In this document: positions 1 to 9,060 of the stretch, piece after piece
Layout of the letters: the number at the start of each line of letters is the position of its first letter
Numbering within the stretch: position 1 is the first letter of the stretch
NCBI RefSeq assembly: GCF_001424875.1
Contig: NZ_LMCT01000034.1
Coordinates: 174,315 to 238,314, forward strand
Source: Kitasatospora sp. Root107
GTDB taxonomy: Bacteria > Actinomycetota > Actinomycetes > Streptomycetales > Streptomycetaceae
Direction of reading: 5' to 3'
Length of the DNA: 64,000 nt
Made by a program: the position numbers and the translations under genes
Notes under the pieces: model-generated
Seen by the model: the letters and a program-made list of their open reading frames with translations, nothing else
The model's database searches: none
What the model was told of the DNA's origin: nothing

Positions 1-553
1 CGAGCTGATCGACGGCGTCGAGATGGACCTCAAGGGCGTCGAGTACAAGACCTTCGAGGACCTCAAGATCTACTGCCGCTGCGTGGCCGGATCGATCGGC
101 CGGCTCTCGCTCGGGGTGTACGGCTGCGAGGATCCGAAGCTCGGCGCCGAGTACGCGGACACCCTCGGCCTGGCCCTCCAGCTCACCAACATCCTGCGTG
201 ACCTGCGCGAGGACGCGCTGAACGGCCGGGTCTACCTCCCGACCGAGGACCTGGTGCGATTCGGCTGCGAACAAGGGTTCGCCCTGGACCGGCCACCGGT
301 CGGCGCGGACTTCACCGGCCTGGTCGCCTTCCAGGCCGAGCGGGCCCAGGAGGCCTTCGCGGACGGCCTGCGGCTGCTGCCGCTGCTGGACCGCCGCAGC
401 CGGGCCTGTACGGCCGCGATGGCCGGGATCTACCACCGGCTGCTCGGCCGGATCGCGGCCGACCCGGAGTCGGTGCTGCAGGGCCGGGTCTCGCTGCCGG
501 GCTGGGAGAAGGCGTACGTGGCTCTCTCCGGGCTCGCCGGAGGGCGTTCTTGA
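1..553 (+). CDS. hpnD: Presqualene diphosphate synthase HpnD, C-terminal part (5' end outside window)
   Basis: This is a trans-isoprenyl diphosphate synthase of the squalene/phytoene synthase family. It condenses two farnesyl diphosphates to presqualene diphosphate in hopanoid precursor synthesis. The reading frame is open to the left edge (first full codon at base 2), so the N-terminus is missing; an internal ATG at 23 is not the real start. The visible part holds the second Asp-rich substrate-Mg motif, seen as LQLTNILRDLREDA followed by GRVYLP, which is diagnostic of the family. The gene is followed after 106 bp by hpnE. That order fits the hpnC-hpnD-hpnE organisation of Streptomyces hopanoid operons, so hpnC is expected just upstream of the window. 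Assignment to HpnD rather than HpnC rests on position next to hpnE and the motif; the family is certain, the exact paralogue less so. Confidence 0.9.
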   Translation, partial: ELIDGVEMDLKGVEYKTFEDLKIYCRCVAGSIGRLSLGVYGCEDPKLGAEYADTLGLALQLTNILRDLREDALNGRVYLPTEDLVRFGCEQGFALDRPPVGADFTGLVAFQAERAQEAFADGLRLLPLLDRRSRACTAAMAGIYHRLLGRIAADPESVLQGRVSLPGWEKAYVALSGLAGGRS

Positions 554-659
554 TTCTCTCGGCGTTTATGTCACGCTGTGTCAGCACGGAATCACCTGGA
601 CCCGGTTCGGCGCGGGCCGCCGACGACCGTCGGGACGATCACATCAGGGGGAGGGGCAG

Positions 660-2054
660 ATGACGGTACGGCACGACTCCAAGCGCCCCACCGCGGTGGT
701 GGTCGGCGGCGGTCTGGCCGGGATCACGGCCGCGCTGCGGCTGGCCGAGGCGGACCACCGGGTCACCCTGGTGGAGTCCAGGCCCCGGCTCGGCGGTCTG
801 GCCTTCTCGTTCCGGCGCGGGGAGCTGACGGTCGACAACGGCCAGCACGTCTTCCTGCGCTGCTGCACCGCCTACCGGGGTCTGATCGACCGGCTGGGTG
901 CGGGCCGTCTGGTGGATCTTCAACCCCGCCTCGACGTCCCGGTGCTGGGCGTCTCGGCCGACGGCCGGCGCACCCTGGGCCGGCTGCGCCGGGCCGGGCT
1001 GCCCGTCCCGCTGCACCTGGCCGGCAGCCTGGCCACCTACCCGCACCTGTCCGCCGCCGACCGGCTGCGGGTGGTGCGGGCCGCGCTGGCGCTCAAGCTG
1101 CTCGACCTGGACGACCCGGCGCTGGACGAGATCTCGTTCGGCGACTGGCTGCGCCGCCAGGGCCAGAACGCGGCCACGCTGGCCGCGATGTGGGACCTGG
1201 TCGGGGTGGCCACCCTGAACGCCACCGCCGACCAGACCTCGCTGGCGCTGGCCGCGATGGTCTTCAAGACCGGCCTGCTCTCCGACCCCGGCGCCTCCGA
1301 CATCGGGATGGCCAACGTCCCGCTCGGCGCGATCCACCACGACGCGGCCCGGGCGGAGTTGGAGCGGGCCGGGGTGCGGGTGCTGCTGCGGGCTCGCGCG
1401 GTGGAGCTGAAGAGCGCCGAGCAGCACGCGGTCCGGCTGGACGGCGGCGAGCTGCTCACCGCCGACACCGTGGTGCTGGCGGGGGCTCAGGAGTCCGCCG
1501 CCGCGCTGCTCCCGGCGGGGTCGATCGACCGGCAGGAACGGTTGGCCGAGCTCGGCCACGCGCCGATCCTGAACGTGCACGTGGTCTACGACCGCAAGCT
1601 GCTGCGGCAACCGTTCTTCGCCGCGCTCGGCTCGCCGGTGCAGTGGGTCTTCGACCGGACGCAGCACTCCGGCCTCGCGGTGCCCGGCGCGCAGTACCTG
1701 GCGCTGTCGCAGTCCGCCGTGCAGGACGAGATCGAGCTGCCGGTGGCCGAGCTGAGGGCGCGTTACCTGCCCGAGCTGGAGCGCCTGCTGCCGGCCGCCA
1801 AGGGCGCCGAAGTGCTGGACTTCTTCGTCACCCGGGAGCGGACCGCGACCTTCGCGCCCGCCCCGGGCACCGCCCCGCTCCGTCCGGCCGCCCGGACGAA
1901 CGTGCCCGGCCTGCTGCTGGCCGGTTCGTGGACCGCCACCGGCTGGCCCGCGACCATGGAGAGCGCCGTGCGCAGCGGCCACGCGGCCGCCGACGCGGCC
2001 CTCACCGTCGGCCGCCGCCCGGTGGACCGGGGCGACGGAAGGTGGCCCCGATGA
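660..2054 (+). CDS. hpnE: Hydroxysqualene dehydroxylase / squalene-associated FAD-dependent desaturase HpnE
   Basis: A 464-residue flavoprotein of the phytoene-desaturase/amine-oxidase superfamily. HpnE reduces hydroxysqualene (made by HpnC from presqualene diphosphate) to squalene. The dinucleotide-binding motif VVVGGGLAG lies at residues 13-21, followed by the second strand 'VTLVESRPRLGG' and the family signature 'DNGQHVFLRC'. The C-terminus has the usual FAD-domain ending 'LLLAGSWTATGWPATMESA'. The ATG at 660 has a strong purine-rich Shine-Dalgarno (AGGGGGAGGGG) just upstream. The stop codon overlaps the start of the downstream prenyltransferase by 4 bp (ATGA at 2051-2054), so the two are probably translationally coupled. 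Length matches the family. Confidence 0.93.
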   Translation: MTVRHDSKRPTAVVVGGGLAGITAALRLAEADHRVTLVESRPRLGGLAFSFRRGELTVDNGQHVFLRCCTAYRGLIDRLGAGRLVDLQPRLDVPVLGVSADGRRTLGRLRRAGLPVPLHLAGSLATYPHLSAADRLRVVRAALALKLLDLDDPALDEISFGDWLRRQGQNAATLAAMWDLVGVATLNATADQTSLALAAMVFKTGLLSDPGASDIGMANVPLGAIHHDAARAELERAGVRVLLRARAVELKSAEQHAVRLDGGELLTADTVVLAGAQESAAALLPAGSIDRQERLAELGHAPILNVHVVYDRKLLRQPFFAALGSPVQWVFDRTQHSGLAVPGAQYLALSQSAVQDEIELPVAELRARYLPELERLLPAAKGAEVLDFFVTRERTATFAPAPGTAPLRPAARTNVPGLLLAGSWTATGWPATMESAVRSGHAAADAALTVGRRPVDRGDGRWPR

Positions 2055-3250
2055 CCTCGGCCCCCGCCAGAACCACTGCGCCTACTCGAACCGACGCCGC
2101 ATCAGACGGGCCGCTCGCCGCGGCCTCATCACCCCAGCAGGGAGAGGGAACGCACGTGGAGCCTCGCACCGGAACCGCCGCCTCCGTCCAGGAGGCACCT
2201 GTGCCGGACGCGCTCTCGGTGCCGGAGCTGCTGGCCCGTGGCCGGACGCTCTGCACCCCGCCGTTGCGGTCGGCGGTGGCCAGGCTGGCCGCGCCGATGG
2301 ACACGGTGGCCGCGTACCACTTCGGCTGGATCGACCGGGACGGCACGCCGGTGGCGGGGGACGGCGGCAAGGCCGTCCGTCCGGCGCTGGCGCTGCTGTC
2401 GGCCGAGGCGGTCGGCGCGCCCGCCGCGGTGGGTGTGCCCGGCGGCGTCTCGGTCGAACTGGTGCACAACTTCTCGCTCCTTCATGATGATCTGATGGAC
2501 GGTGACGAGACGCGGCGGCACCGGGCCACGGCCTGGACGGTCTTCGGCCCGGCCCAGGCGATCCTGGTCGGCGACGGCCTGGCCGCCCTGGGCACCGAGG
2601 TCCTGCTCGACGCCGCCGTCACCGGCGGCGCCTCCGCCGCCGACGCGGCCCGAGCCGTCCGGCTGATCACCACCGCGACCCGCAAGCTGATCGACGGTCA
2701 GGCCCAGGACCTCTCGTTCGAGCACCGCGACCTGGTGACGGTCGAGGAGTGCCTGGAGATGGAGGGCGGCAAGACCGGCGCGCTGCTGGCCGCCGCCTCC
2801 GCGATCGGCGCGGTGCTGGCCGGCGCGGACGACCGTACTTCCGACGCGCTCCAGCGCTACGGCCACCACCTCGGCCTGGCCTTCCAGGCGGTGGACGACC
2901 TGCTCGGCATCTGGGGCGCCACCGAGGTGACCGGTAAGCCGCACTGGGGCGACCTGCGCCAGCGCAAGAAGTCGCTGCCGGTGGCCGCCGCGCTGGCCGA
3001 GGGCGGCGCCGCCTCCCGTCGGCTGGCCGCCGAGCTGGCCGACCCGGCCGGCCGGGGCGATGAGAGCGAGCAGCAGCTCGCCGCCCGCGCCGCGCTGATC
3101 GAGCAGGCAGGCGGCCGGTCCTGGACCCAGGACGAGGCCCGCCGCCAGCACAGGACCGCCCTCGCCGCTCTGGACGAGGTGCCGATGGCCGACGAGGTGC
3201 GCCAGCGCTTCGTCGCACTCGCCGAATTCGTGGTGGTACGAGAGAGGTGA
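2051..3250 (+). CDS. Polyprenyl (probably farnesyl) diphosphate synthase of the hopanoid operon
   Basis: Trans-polyprenyl diphosphate synthase, 399 residues from the ATG at 2051. It presumably supplies farnesyl diphosphate to HpnD. The first Asp-rich motif is DDLMD at residues 146-150. The second region reads AVDDLLGIWG, so the last Asp of the classical DDxxD is replaced by Gly. From memory this is common in this actinobacterial subgroup. The first 55 residues are a low-complexity extension. A GTG at 2156 with the strong ribosome site GGGAGAGGGA is a good alternative start and would remove most of that extension. The ATG at 2051 has GGAAGG 8 bp upstream and is coupled to hpnE by ATGA. The chain length of the product cannot be read from sequence with confidence. 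It is followed after 7 bp by shc. Confidence 0.9.
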   Translation: MTSAPARTTAPTRTDAASDGPLAAASSPQQGEGTHVEPRTGTAASVQEAPVPDALSVPELLARGRTLCTPPLRSAVARLAAPMDTVAAYHFGWIDRDGTPVAGDGGKAVRPALALLSAEAVGAPAAVGVPGGVSVELVHNFSLLHDDLMDGDETRRHRATAWTVFGPAQAILVGDGLAALGTEVLLDAAVTGGASAADAARAVRLITTATRKLIDGQAQDLSFEHRDLVTVEECLEMEGGKTGALLAAASAIGAVLAGADDRTSDALQRYGHHLGLAFQAVDDLLGIWGATEVTGKPHWGDLRQRKKSLPVAAALAEGGAASRRLAAELADPAGRGDESEQQLAARAALIEQAGGRSWTQDEARRQHRTALAALDEVPMADEVRQRFVALAEFVVVRER

Positions 3251-3257
3251 CGTTGAG

Positions 3258-5351
3258 GTGACAGCAACCGCGGACGGCCGGCTCGACCCTGAGTACGATC
3301 CCGAGCCGGCCGCGGTGGGCGAACGCCCGCCGGTACCAGAACGGTTGAACGGCCGTCAGGTGACGGTGGCCCAGGCGGCAGCAGCGGTGCCGCTCGGGTC
3401 GAGACGGTGGGAACCCGACGGACCGACGGCGGTAGTACCGTCCGACGATCCCACTGCGGCCGAGGCGCTGGAGCGCGCCACCGCCGAGCTGTTGTCACGC
3501 CAGAGCCCGGACGGCTGGTGGAAGGGCGACCTGGAGACCAACGTCACCATGGACGCCGAGGACCTGTTACTGCGTCAGTTCCTCGGCATCAGGACGGCCG
3601 AGCACACCGAGGCCACCGCCACCTGGATCCGCTCCCAGCAGCGGGAGGACGGCACCTGGTCCACCTTCTACGGCGGCCCCGCCGAGCTCTCCACCACCGT
3701 CGAGGCGTACGTCGCGCTCAAACTCGCGGGCGACGACCCGAACGCGCCGCACATGCAGGCCGCCGCACGGCACGTCCGGGCGGCCGGCGGCATCGCGGCC
3801 AGCCGGGTGTTCACCCGGATCTGGCTGGCGCTGTTCGGCTGGTGGCCCTGGGACCGGCTGCCGGAGATGCCGCCGGAGATCATCTTCCTGCCCCGCTGGG
3901 TACCGCTGAACATCTACGCCTTCGGCTGCTGGGCCCGGCAGACCATCGTCCCGCTCACCGTGGTCTCGGCCCACCGCCCGGTCCGCCCGGCGCCGTTCGA
4001 CCTGGACGAGCTGCACGCCGACCCGGCGGACCCCTACCCGGCCCGGCCGCTCCCGCCGCTGAACGGCTGGGACGGCATCTTCGAGCGGCTCGACCTTGCC
4101 CTGCACGTCTACCATCGGCACGCCGTCAAACCACTCCGCCGGGTGGCGCTCGCGCAGGCCGGCCGGTGGATCGTCGAACGCCAGGAGGCGGACGGCTGCT
4201 GGGGCGGCATCCAGCCCCCCGCGGTCTACTCGCTGATCGCGCTGCACCTGCTCGGCTACGACCTCGAACACCCGGTGATGCGGGCCGGTCTGGCCGCCTT
4301 CGACCGGTTCACCGTGCACACCGAGGACGGCGCCCGCTGGCTGGAGGCCTGTCAGTCCCCGGTCTGGGACACCTGCCTGGCCACCATCGCGCTGCGGGAC
4401 GCGGGCCTGCCCGCCGACCACCCCGCGCTGGTCTCGGCGGTGGACTGGATGCTCGCCGAGGAGATCACCAGGCCCGGCGACTGGGCCGTCCAGCGGCCCC
4501 GGCTGGCGCCCGGCGGCTGGGCGTTCGAGTTCGAGAACGACAACTACCCCGACATCGACGACACCGCCGAGGTGGTGCTCGCCCTCCAACGGGTGGCCCA
4601 TCCCGACCGGGAGAAGCTCGCCGGCGCGGTCAAGCGCGGCGTCGAGTGGAACCTCGGCATGCAGTCCAAGAACGGCGCCTGGGGCGCCTTCGACGTCGAC
4701 AACACCAGCACCCTGCCGAACAAGCTGCCGTTCTGCGACTTCGGCGAGGTGGTCGACCCGCCCTCCGCCGACGTCACCGCGCACGTGGTGGAGATGCTCG
4801 CCGAGACCGGCCGCGCCGACGACCGGGCGACCAGGCGCGGCGTCGACTGGCTGCTGAAGAACCAGGAGGCGGACGGCTCCTGGTTCGGCCGCTGGGGCAC
4901 CAACTACATCTACGGCACCGGATCGGTGCTGCCCGCCCTGGTCGCGGCCGGGCTGCCGACCGGGCATCCGGCGATCCGACGCGCCGTCAGCTGGCTGGAG
5001 GACCGGCAGAACCCGGACGGCGGCTGGGGCGAGGACATGCGGTCGTACGAGGACCCGGAGCACTGGTCAGGACGCGGCGACTCCACCGCCTCGCAGACCG
5101 CCTGGGCCCTGATGGCCCTGCTGTCGGCCGGCGAGGGCCCGGACGGGGCGCGCAGCGAGTCGGTCGAGCGCGGGGTGCAGTGGCTCTGCCACACCCAGCT
5201 GCCCAGCGGCAGCTGGGACGAGCCGCAGTTCACCGGGACAGGCTTCCCGTGGGACTTCTCGATCAACTACCACCTGTACCGGCTGGTCTTCCCGGTCACC
5301 GCCCTCGGCCGCTACCTGCACGGCAGCCCGCTGACGGGAGGCCGCAAGTGA
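3258..5351 (+). CDS. shc: Squalene-hopene cyclase
   Basis: Class II triterpene cyclase of 697 residues that protonates squalene and folds it to hopene/hopanol at the membrane surface. The catalytic DxDD motif is DIDD at residues 432-435. Several QW repeats are visible (QSPDGWW, QEADGCWGG, QSKNGAWGAFD, QEADGSWFGRW, QNPDGGWGED, QLPSGSWDEP). The start is GTG at 3258, after a GAGAG-type ribosome site. The N-terminal 75 residues are a variable extension before the first QW motif. Codon 104 is TTA (bases 3567-3569), a very rare Leu codon in such genomes and a sign of possible bldA dependence. The stop overlaps the next start (GTGA). Identification is secure. Confidence 0.97.
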   Translation: MTATADGRLDPEYDPEPAAVGERPPVPERLNGRQVTVAQAAAAVPLGSRRWEPDGPTAVVPSDDPTAAEALERATAELLSRQSPDGWWKGDLETNVTMDAEDLLLRQFLGIRTAEHTEATATWIRSQQREDGTWSTFYGGPAELSTTVEAYVALKLAGDDPNAPHMQAAARHVRAAGGIAASRVFTRIWLALFGWWPWDRLPEMPPEIIFLPRWVPLNIYAFGCWARQTIVPLTVVSAHRPVRPAPFDLDELHADPADPYPARPLPPLNGWDGIFERLDLALHVYHRHAVKPLRRVALAQAGRWIVERQEADGCWGGIQPPAVYSLIALHLLGYDLEHPVMRAGLAAFDRFTVHTEDGARWLEACQSPVWDTCLATIALRDAGLPADHPALVSAVDWMLAEEITRPGDWAVQRPRLAPGGWAFEFENDNYPDIDDTAEVVLALQRVAHPDREKLAGAVKRGVEWNLGMQSKNGAWGAFDVDNTSTLPNKLPFCDFGEVVDPPSADVTAHVVEMLAETGRADDRATRRGVDWLLKNQEADGSWFGRWGTNYIYGTGSVLPALVAAGLPTGHPAIRRAVSWLEDRQNPDGGWGEDMRSYEDPEHWSGRGDSTASQTAWALMALLSAGEGPDGARSESVERGVQWLCHTQLPSGSWDEPQFTGTGFPWDFSINYHLYRLVFPVTALGRYLHGSPLTGGRK

Positions 5352-6001
5352 GCGCAGCTCCGCTGCTGGTGGTCTGTGCGCTCGGCCCCGAGGTCTGGGC
5401 GCTCCGCGGTGGTGACTGGGGCGAGCCGCCGGTGCTGGTCCGGACCGGGGTCGGGCGGGTCAGAGCCCGGCGCTGCGTCGGGAACCTGCTCTCCCGGGAC
5501 GGCTACGGGGCGTTGGTGGTGGCCGGCTTCGGTGCGGCGGTGGGGCCGGGCGTCGAGCCCGGCGACATCATCGTGGCCGACGCCGTCCGCAACGGCGAGG
5601 GCGAGGAGTGGCAGTTGGAGTCCGCCAAGGCGATGGCCGCCGAACTCACCGCCCGCGGCCTGACCGCCCACATCGGTCCGCATCACACCGCCGACCGCGT
5701 GGTGCGGGGTGCGGAGCGCCGCGCCCTGTACGCCACCGGGGCCCGGGCGGTCGACATGGAGGCGGCCGCCGTCCTGGCGGCCCGGGCCGAGCTGCGGCCC
5801 GCCCTGCCCACCGCCGTACTGCGGGTGGTGGTCGACACCCCCAGCCGCGAACTGCTCCGCCTCGGCACCCTGCCGGCCGGACTGCATGCCTGGCGCACCC
5901 TGCGGATCGCCGTCCCGGCGCTCACCGCCTGGTACCGACAGGCCGTCACCGACCCGATCCATGCTCCACAGTCCTCGACGCTCCCTCAGGAGGCGAGCTA
6001 G
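5348..6001 (+). CDS. hpnG: Adenosylhopane nucleosidase HpnG-like phosphorylase-superfamily protein
   Basis: A 217-residue protein of the nucleoside phosphorylase (PNP/UDP, MTAN-like) fold. HpnG removes adenine from adenosylhopane, giving ribosyl- or phosphoribosylhopane, the second step of side-chain building. Supporting features are the N-terminal beta strand and glycine loop (VVAGFGAAVGPGVEPGD) and the ribose/nucleophile-site motif AVDMEAAAV, with M137 and E138 in the place of the conserved Met-Glu pair of the family. The start is GTG at 5348, overlapping the shc stop (GTGA), so it is coupled to shc. Purine-specific residues are hard to judge by eye; the name follows from fold plus position between shc and hpnH. 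Confidence 0.88.
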   Translation: MSAAPLLVVCALGPEVWALRGGDWGEPPVLVRTGVGRVRARRCVGNLLSRDGYGALVVAGFGAAVGPGVEPGDIIVADAVRNGEGEEWQLESAKAMAAELTARGLTAHIGPHHTADRVVRGAERRALYATGARAVDMEAAAVLAARAELRPALPTAVLRVVVDTPSRELLRLGTLPAGLHAWRTLRIAVPALTAWYRQAVTDPIHAPQSSTLPQEAS

Positions 6002-6003
6002 TC

Positions 6004-7026
6004 ATGGCAATGCCGCTGCGCCAGACCGTGCGGGTCAGCACCTATCTCATGCAGCAGAAGTTGATCAAGCGGCGGGACAAGTTCCCGCTGATCGTGGAGC
6101 TGGAACCGCTGTTCGCCTGCAACCTCGCCTGCGAGGGCTGCGGGAAGATCCAGCACCCGGCCGGGGTGCTCAAGCAGCGGATGCCGGTCGCCCAGGCGGT
6201 CGGCGCGGTCCTGGAGTCAGGCGCCCCGATGGTGTCGATCGCGGGCGGCGAACCGCTGATGCACCCGCAGATCGACGAGATCGTCCGCCAGCTGGTGGCC
6301 CGCCGCAAGTACGTCTTCCTCTGCACCAACGCGCTGTTGCTGCGCAAGAAGCTGGAGAAGTTCACCCCCTCGCCGTACCTCACCTTCACCGTGCACATCG
6401 ACGGCCTGCGTGAGCGGCACGACGCCTCGGTGGCCAAGGAGGGCACCTTCGACGAGGCGGTGGAGGCGATCAAGGAGGCCAAGCGGCAGGGCTTCCGGGT
6501 CACCACCAACTCGACCTTCTTCAACACCGACACCCCGCAGACCATCATCGAGGTGCTCGACTACCTGAACGACGAGCTGCACGTCGACGAGATGATGATC
6601 TCCCCGGCGTTCGCCTACGAGAAGGCCCCCGACCAGGAGCACTTCCTCGGTGTCGAGCAGACCAGGGACCTGTTCCGGAAGACCTTCGCCGGGGGCAACC
6701 GGCGCCGCTGGCGCCTCAACCACAGCCCGCTCTTCCTGGACTTCCTGGAGGGCAAGGTGGACTTCGAGTGCACCGCCTGGGGCATCCCGAACTACTCGCT
6801 GTTCGGCTGGCAGCGCCCCTGCTACCTGATGTCGGACGGCTACGTGCCGACCTACCAGGAGCTGATCGAGAAGACCGACTGGGCCAAGTACGGCCGCGGC
6901 AAGGACCCGCGCTGCGAGAACTGCATGGCGCACTGCGGGTACGAACCAACCGCCGTACTGGCCACCATGGGCTCGCTCAAGGAGTCCATCCGGGCCGTGA
7001 AGGAGACCCTCACCAGCAAGGCCTGA
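6004..7026 (+). CDS. hpnH: Adenosyl-hopene transferase HpnH (radical SAM)
   Basis: Radical SAM enzyme of 340 residues that adds the 5'-deoxyadenosyl radical to diploptene, giving adenosylhopane, the first step of C35 hopanoid side-chain synthesis. The cluster-binding CxxxCxxC is C39, C43 and C46 in FACNLACEGCG. The SAM-binding 'GGE'-type motif (IAGGEPLMHP) follows, and the C-terminal region carries a Cys-rich segment (CENCMAHCGYEP) typical of the subfamily. The ATG at 6004 has an ideal ribosome site (TCAGGAGG) and lies 2 bp after the hpnG stop. A strong hairpin follows the gene, before dxs. Confidence 0.96.
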   Translation: MAMPLRQTVRVSTYLMQQKLIKRRDKFPLIVELEPLFACNLACEGCGKIQHPAGVLKQRMPVAQAVGAVLESGAPMVSIAGGEPLMHPQIDEIVRQLVARRKYVFLCTNALLLRKKLEKFTPSPYLTFTVHIDGLRERHDASVAKEGTFDEAVEAIKEAKRQGFRVTTNSTFFNTDTPQTIIEVLDYLNDELHVDEMMISPAFAYEKAPDQEHFLGVEQTRDLFRKTFAGGNRRRWRLNHSPLFLDFLEGKVDFECTAWGIPNYSLFGWQRPCYLMSDGYVPTYQELIEKTDWAKYGRGKDPRCENCMAHCGYEPTAVLATMGSLKESIRAVKETLTSKA

Positions 7027-7031
7027 GCACC

Positions 7032-7057
7032 GTGGGGCCCGCTCCGGCGGGCCCCAC
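7032..7057 (+). terminator. Hairpin between hpnH and dxs
   Basis: Perfect 11-bp stem (GTGGGGCCCGC / GCGGGCCCCAC) with a TCCG tetraloop, starting 6 bp after the hpnH stop codon. There is no T-run, as is usual in actinomycetes. It may end or attenuate the upstream transcript, so that dxs and the aminotransferase are partly under separate control. Confidence 0.6.
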
Positions 7058-7094
7058 AACAGGCGCGCCACCGGTGATGACCGCAGGCTGAGTA

Positions 7095-7130
7095 CAGACA
7101 GTCATCATCCAGACCGTCATCAGCCAGACC
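7095..7130 (+). repeat. 15-bp tandem direct repeat upstream of dxs
   Basis: Two adjacent copies of a 15-base unit, CAGACAGTCATCATC (7095-7109) and CAGACCGTCATCAGC (7110-7124), followed by a partial third copy (CAGACC). The array ends 20 bp before the dxs start, so it lies in the leader or promoter. Function unknown. Confidence 0.6.
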
Positions 7131-7149
7131 CGAGCCGCGAGGTGAAGCC

Positions 7150-9060
7150 ATGTCACTTCTGTCCACCGTCCAGGGGCCCGCCGATCTCCGTGGACTCTCC
7201 CCGGCCGAGCTCGGGCAGCTGGCCGACGAGATCCGCGACTTCCTGGTGGACGCGGTGACCCGGACCGGTGGCCACCTCGGCCCCAATCTGGGGGTGGTCG
7301 AGCTGACCATCGCGCTGCACCGGGTCTTCGACTCCCCGTACGACCGGATCCTCTGGGACACCGGGCACCAGGCGTACGTGCACAAGCTGCTCACGGGCCG
7401 TCAGGACTTCTCCCGGCTGCGGATGCAGGGCGGCCTGTCCGGCTACCCGTCCCGGGCCGAGTCCGAGCACGACCTGATCGAGAACTCGCACGCCTCCACC
7501 GCCCTCGGCTACGCCGACGGCCTGGCCAAGGCGCACCAGCTGCTCGGCACCCCCGACCGGCGCACCGTCGCCGTGATCGGCGACGGTGCGCTGACCGGCG
7601 GGATGGCCTGGGAGGCGCTGAACAACATCGCCGAGGCGAGCGACCGCCCGCTGGTGATCGTGGTGAACGACAACGAGCGCTCGTACGCGAAGACCATCGG
7701 CGGCCTGGCCCACCACCTGTCCACGCTGCGCACCACCCAGGGCTACGAACGCTTCCTGGCGCTCGGCAAGGAGGCGCTGCAGCGCACCCCGCTGGTCGGC
7801 CAGCCGCTGTTCGGCGCGCTGCACGGGGCGAAGAAGGGCTTCAAGGACGCGTTCACCCCGCAGGGGATGTTCGAGGACCTCGGCCTCAAGTACCTGGGCC
7901 CGATCGACGGCCACGACCTCGGCGCGGTGGAGCAGGCGCTCCGGCAGGCCCGGGGTTACGGCGGCCCGGTGATCGTGCACTGCCTGACCGTCAAGGGCCG
8001 CGGCTACCGCCCGGCCGAGCAGGACGAGGCGGACCGCTTCCACGCGGTCGGCGCGATGGACCCGTACACCTGCCTGCCGGTCTCGCCCTCCGCCGGGGTG
8101 TCCTGGACCTCGGCCTTCGGCAGCGAGCTGCTCGCGCTGGGCGCCGAGCGGCCCGACGTGGTGGCGATCACCGCCGCGATGCTCCAGCCGGTCGGGCTGG
8201 CCAAGTTCGCCGCCGCGTACCCGGAGCGCACCTTCGACGTCGGCATCGCCGAGCAGCACGCGGTGGCCAGCGCGGCGGGTCTGGCGACGGGTGGGCTGCA
8301 CCCGGTGGTCGCGGTCTACGCGACCTTCCTGAACCGGGCCTTCGACCAGGTCCTGATGGACGTCGCACTGCACAGGCTCGGCGTCACCTTCGTGCTCGAC
8401 CGCGCGGGCGTCACGGGCAACGACGGGGCCTCGCACAACGGCATGTGGGACATGTCGCTGCTTCAGGTGGTCCCCGGCCTGCGGCTGGCCGCCCCGCGCG
8501 ACGCAGACCAGCTGCGGGCCCAGCTCCGGGAGGCGGTGGACGTCGCCGACGCGCCGACCGTGGTGCGCTTCCCCAAGGGCGACCTGGGCCCGGCGGTTCC
8601 CGCGCTGGAGCGGATCGGCGGCGTGGACGTCCTGCAACGGACCGGTCCCGCCCCGGAGATCCTGCTGGTGGCCGTCGGTGCGATGGCGCCCGCCTGCCTG
8701 GACGCCGCCGCCCTGCTGCTCGCCGAGGGCTTCACCTGCACCGTGGTCGACCCGCGCTGGGTGAAGCCGGTCGACCCCGCGCTGCCCGAACTGGCGGCCG
8801 CCCACGGCCTGGTGGTCACCGTCGAGGACAACGGCCGGGCCGGCGGGGTCGGTTCGGCGATCGCCCAGGCGATGCGGGACGCCGGGGTGGACGTCCCGCT
8901 GCGCGATCTCGGCATCCCGCAGGAGTTCCTCAACCACGCCGGGCGGGGAGAGCTGATGGAGGAGATCGGCCTCACCGGCACCGGCGTGGCCGCCCAGACC
9001 GCCGTCTTCGCCAAGCACCTGCTACCGAACCGAGGAGCGAACCAGCACCATGCCGGCTGA
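7150..9060 (+). CDS. dxs: 1-deoxy-D-xylulose-5-phosphate synthase
   Basis: Thiamine-diphosphate enzyme of 636 residues that condenses pyruvate and glyceraldehyde 3-phosphate to DXP, the entry step of the MEP isoprenoid pathway. The ThDP-binding motif starts at GDG (about residues 144-146, [10 protein letters not shown]) and ends with the NN pair. The N-terminal signature [12 protein letters not shown] and the second-domain signature [10 protein letters not shown] are clear. Its place in the hopanoid operon suggests a second, pathway-dedicated Dxs that raises isoprenoid precursor supply. The ribosome site is CGAGGTGAAGCC before ATG. It overlaps the next gene by 11 bp. In S. coelicolor, as I recall, an ispG copy lies between hpnH and dxs; here only 123 bp are present. 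Confidence 0.95.
   Translation: MSLLSTVQGPADLRGLSPAELGQLADEIRDFLVDAVTRTGGHLGPNLGVVELTIALHRVFDSPYDRILWDTGHQAYVHKLLTGRQDFSRLRMQGGLSGYPSRAESEHDLIENSHASTALGYADGLAKAHQLLGTPDRRTVAVIGDGALTGGMAWEALNNIAEASDRPLVIVVNDNERSYAKTIGGLAHHLSTLRTTQGYERFLALGKEALQRTPLVGQPLFGALHGAKKGFKDAFTPQGMFEDLGLKYLGPIDGHDLGAVEQALRQARGYGGPVIVHCLTVKGRGYRPAEQDEADRFHAVGAMDPYTCLPVSPSAGVSWTSAFGSELLALGAERPDVVAITAAMLQPVGLAKFAAAYPERTFDVGIAEQHAVASAAGLATGGLHPVVAVYATFLNRAFDQVLMDVALHRLGVTFVLDRAGVTGNDGASHNGMWDMSLLQVVPGLRLAAPRDADQLRAQLREAVDVADAPTVVRFPKGDLGPAVPALERIGGVDVLQRTGPAPEILLVAVGAMAPACLDAAALLLAEGFTCTVVDPRWVKPVDPALPELAAAHGLVVTVEDNGRAGGVGSAIAQAMRDAGVDVPLRDLGIPQEFLNHAGRGELMEEIGLTGTGVAAQTAVFAKHLLPNRGANQHHAG

Noticed and set aside
578-3250. 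A long plus-strand frame of 890 residues through hpnE into the prenyl diphosphate synthase
   Set aside because: The first part is Arg/Gly/Ala/Pro-rich sequence out of frame with hpnE. Only the part from 2051 (or 2156) is a real protein.
3407-6001. A long frame in which shc antisense-like Arg/Gly sequence appears fused to HpnG
   Set aside because: The first 640 codons are a shifted reading of shc with high Arg/Gly content; the real start is GTG 5348.
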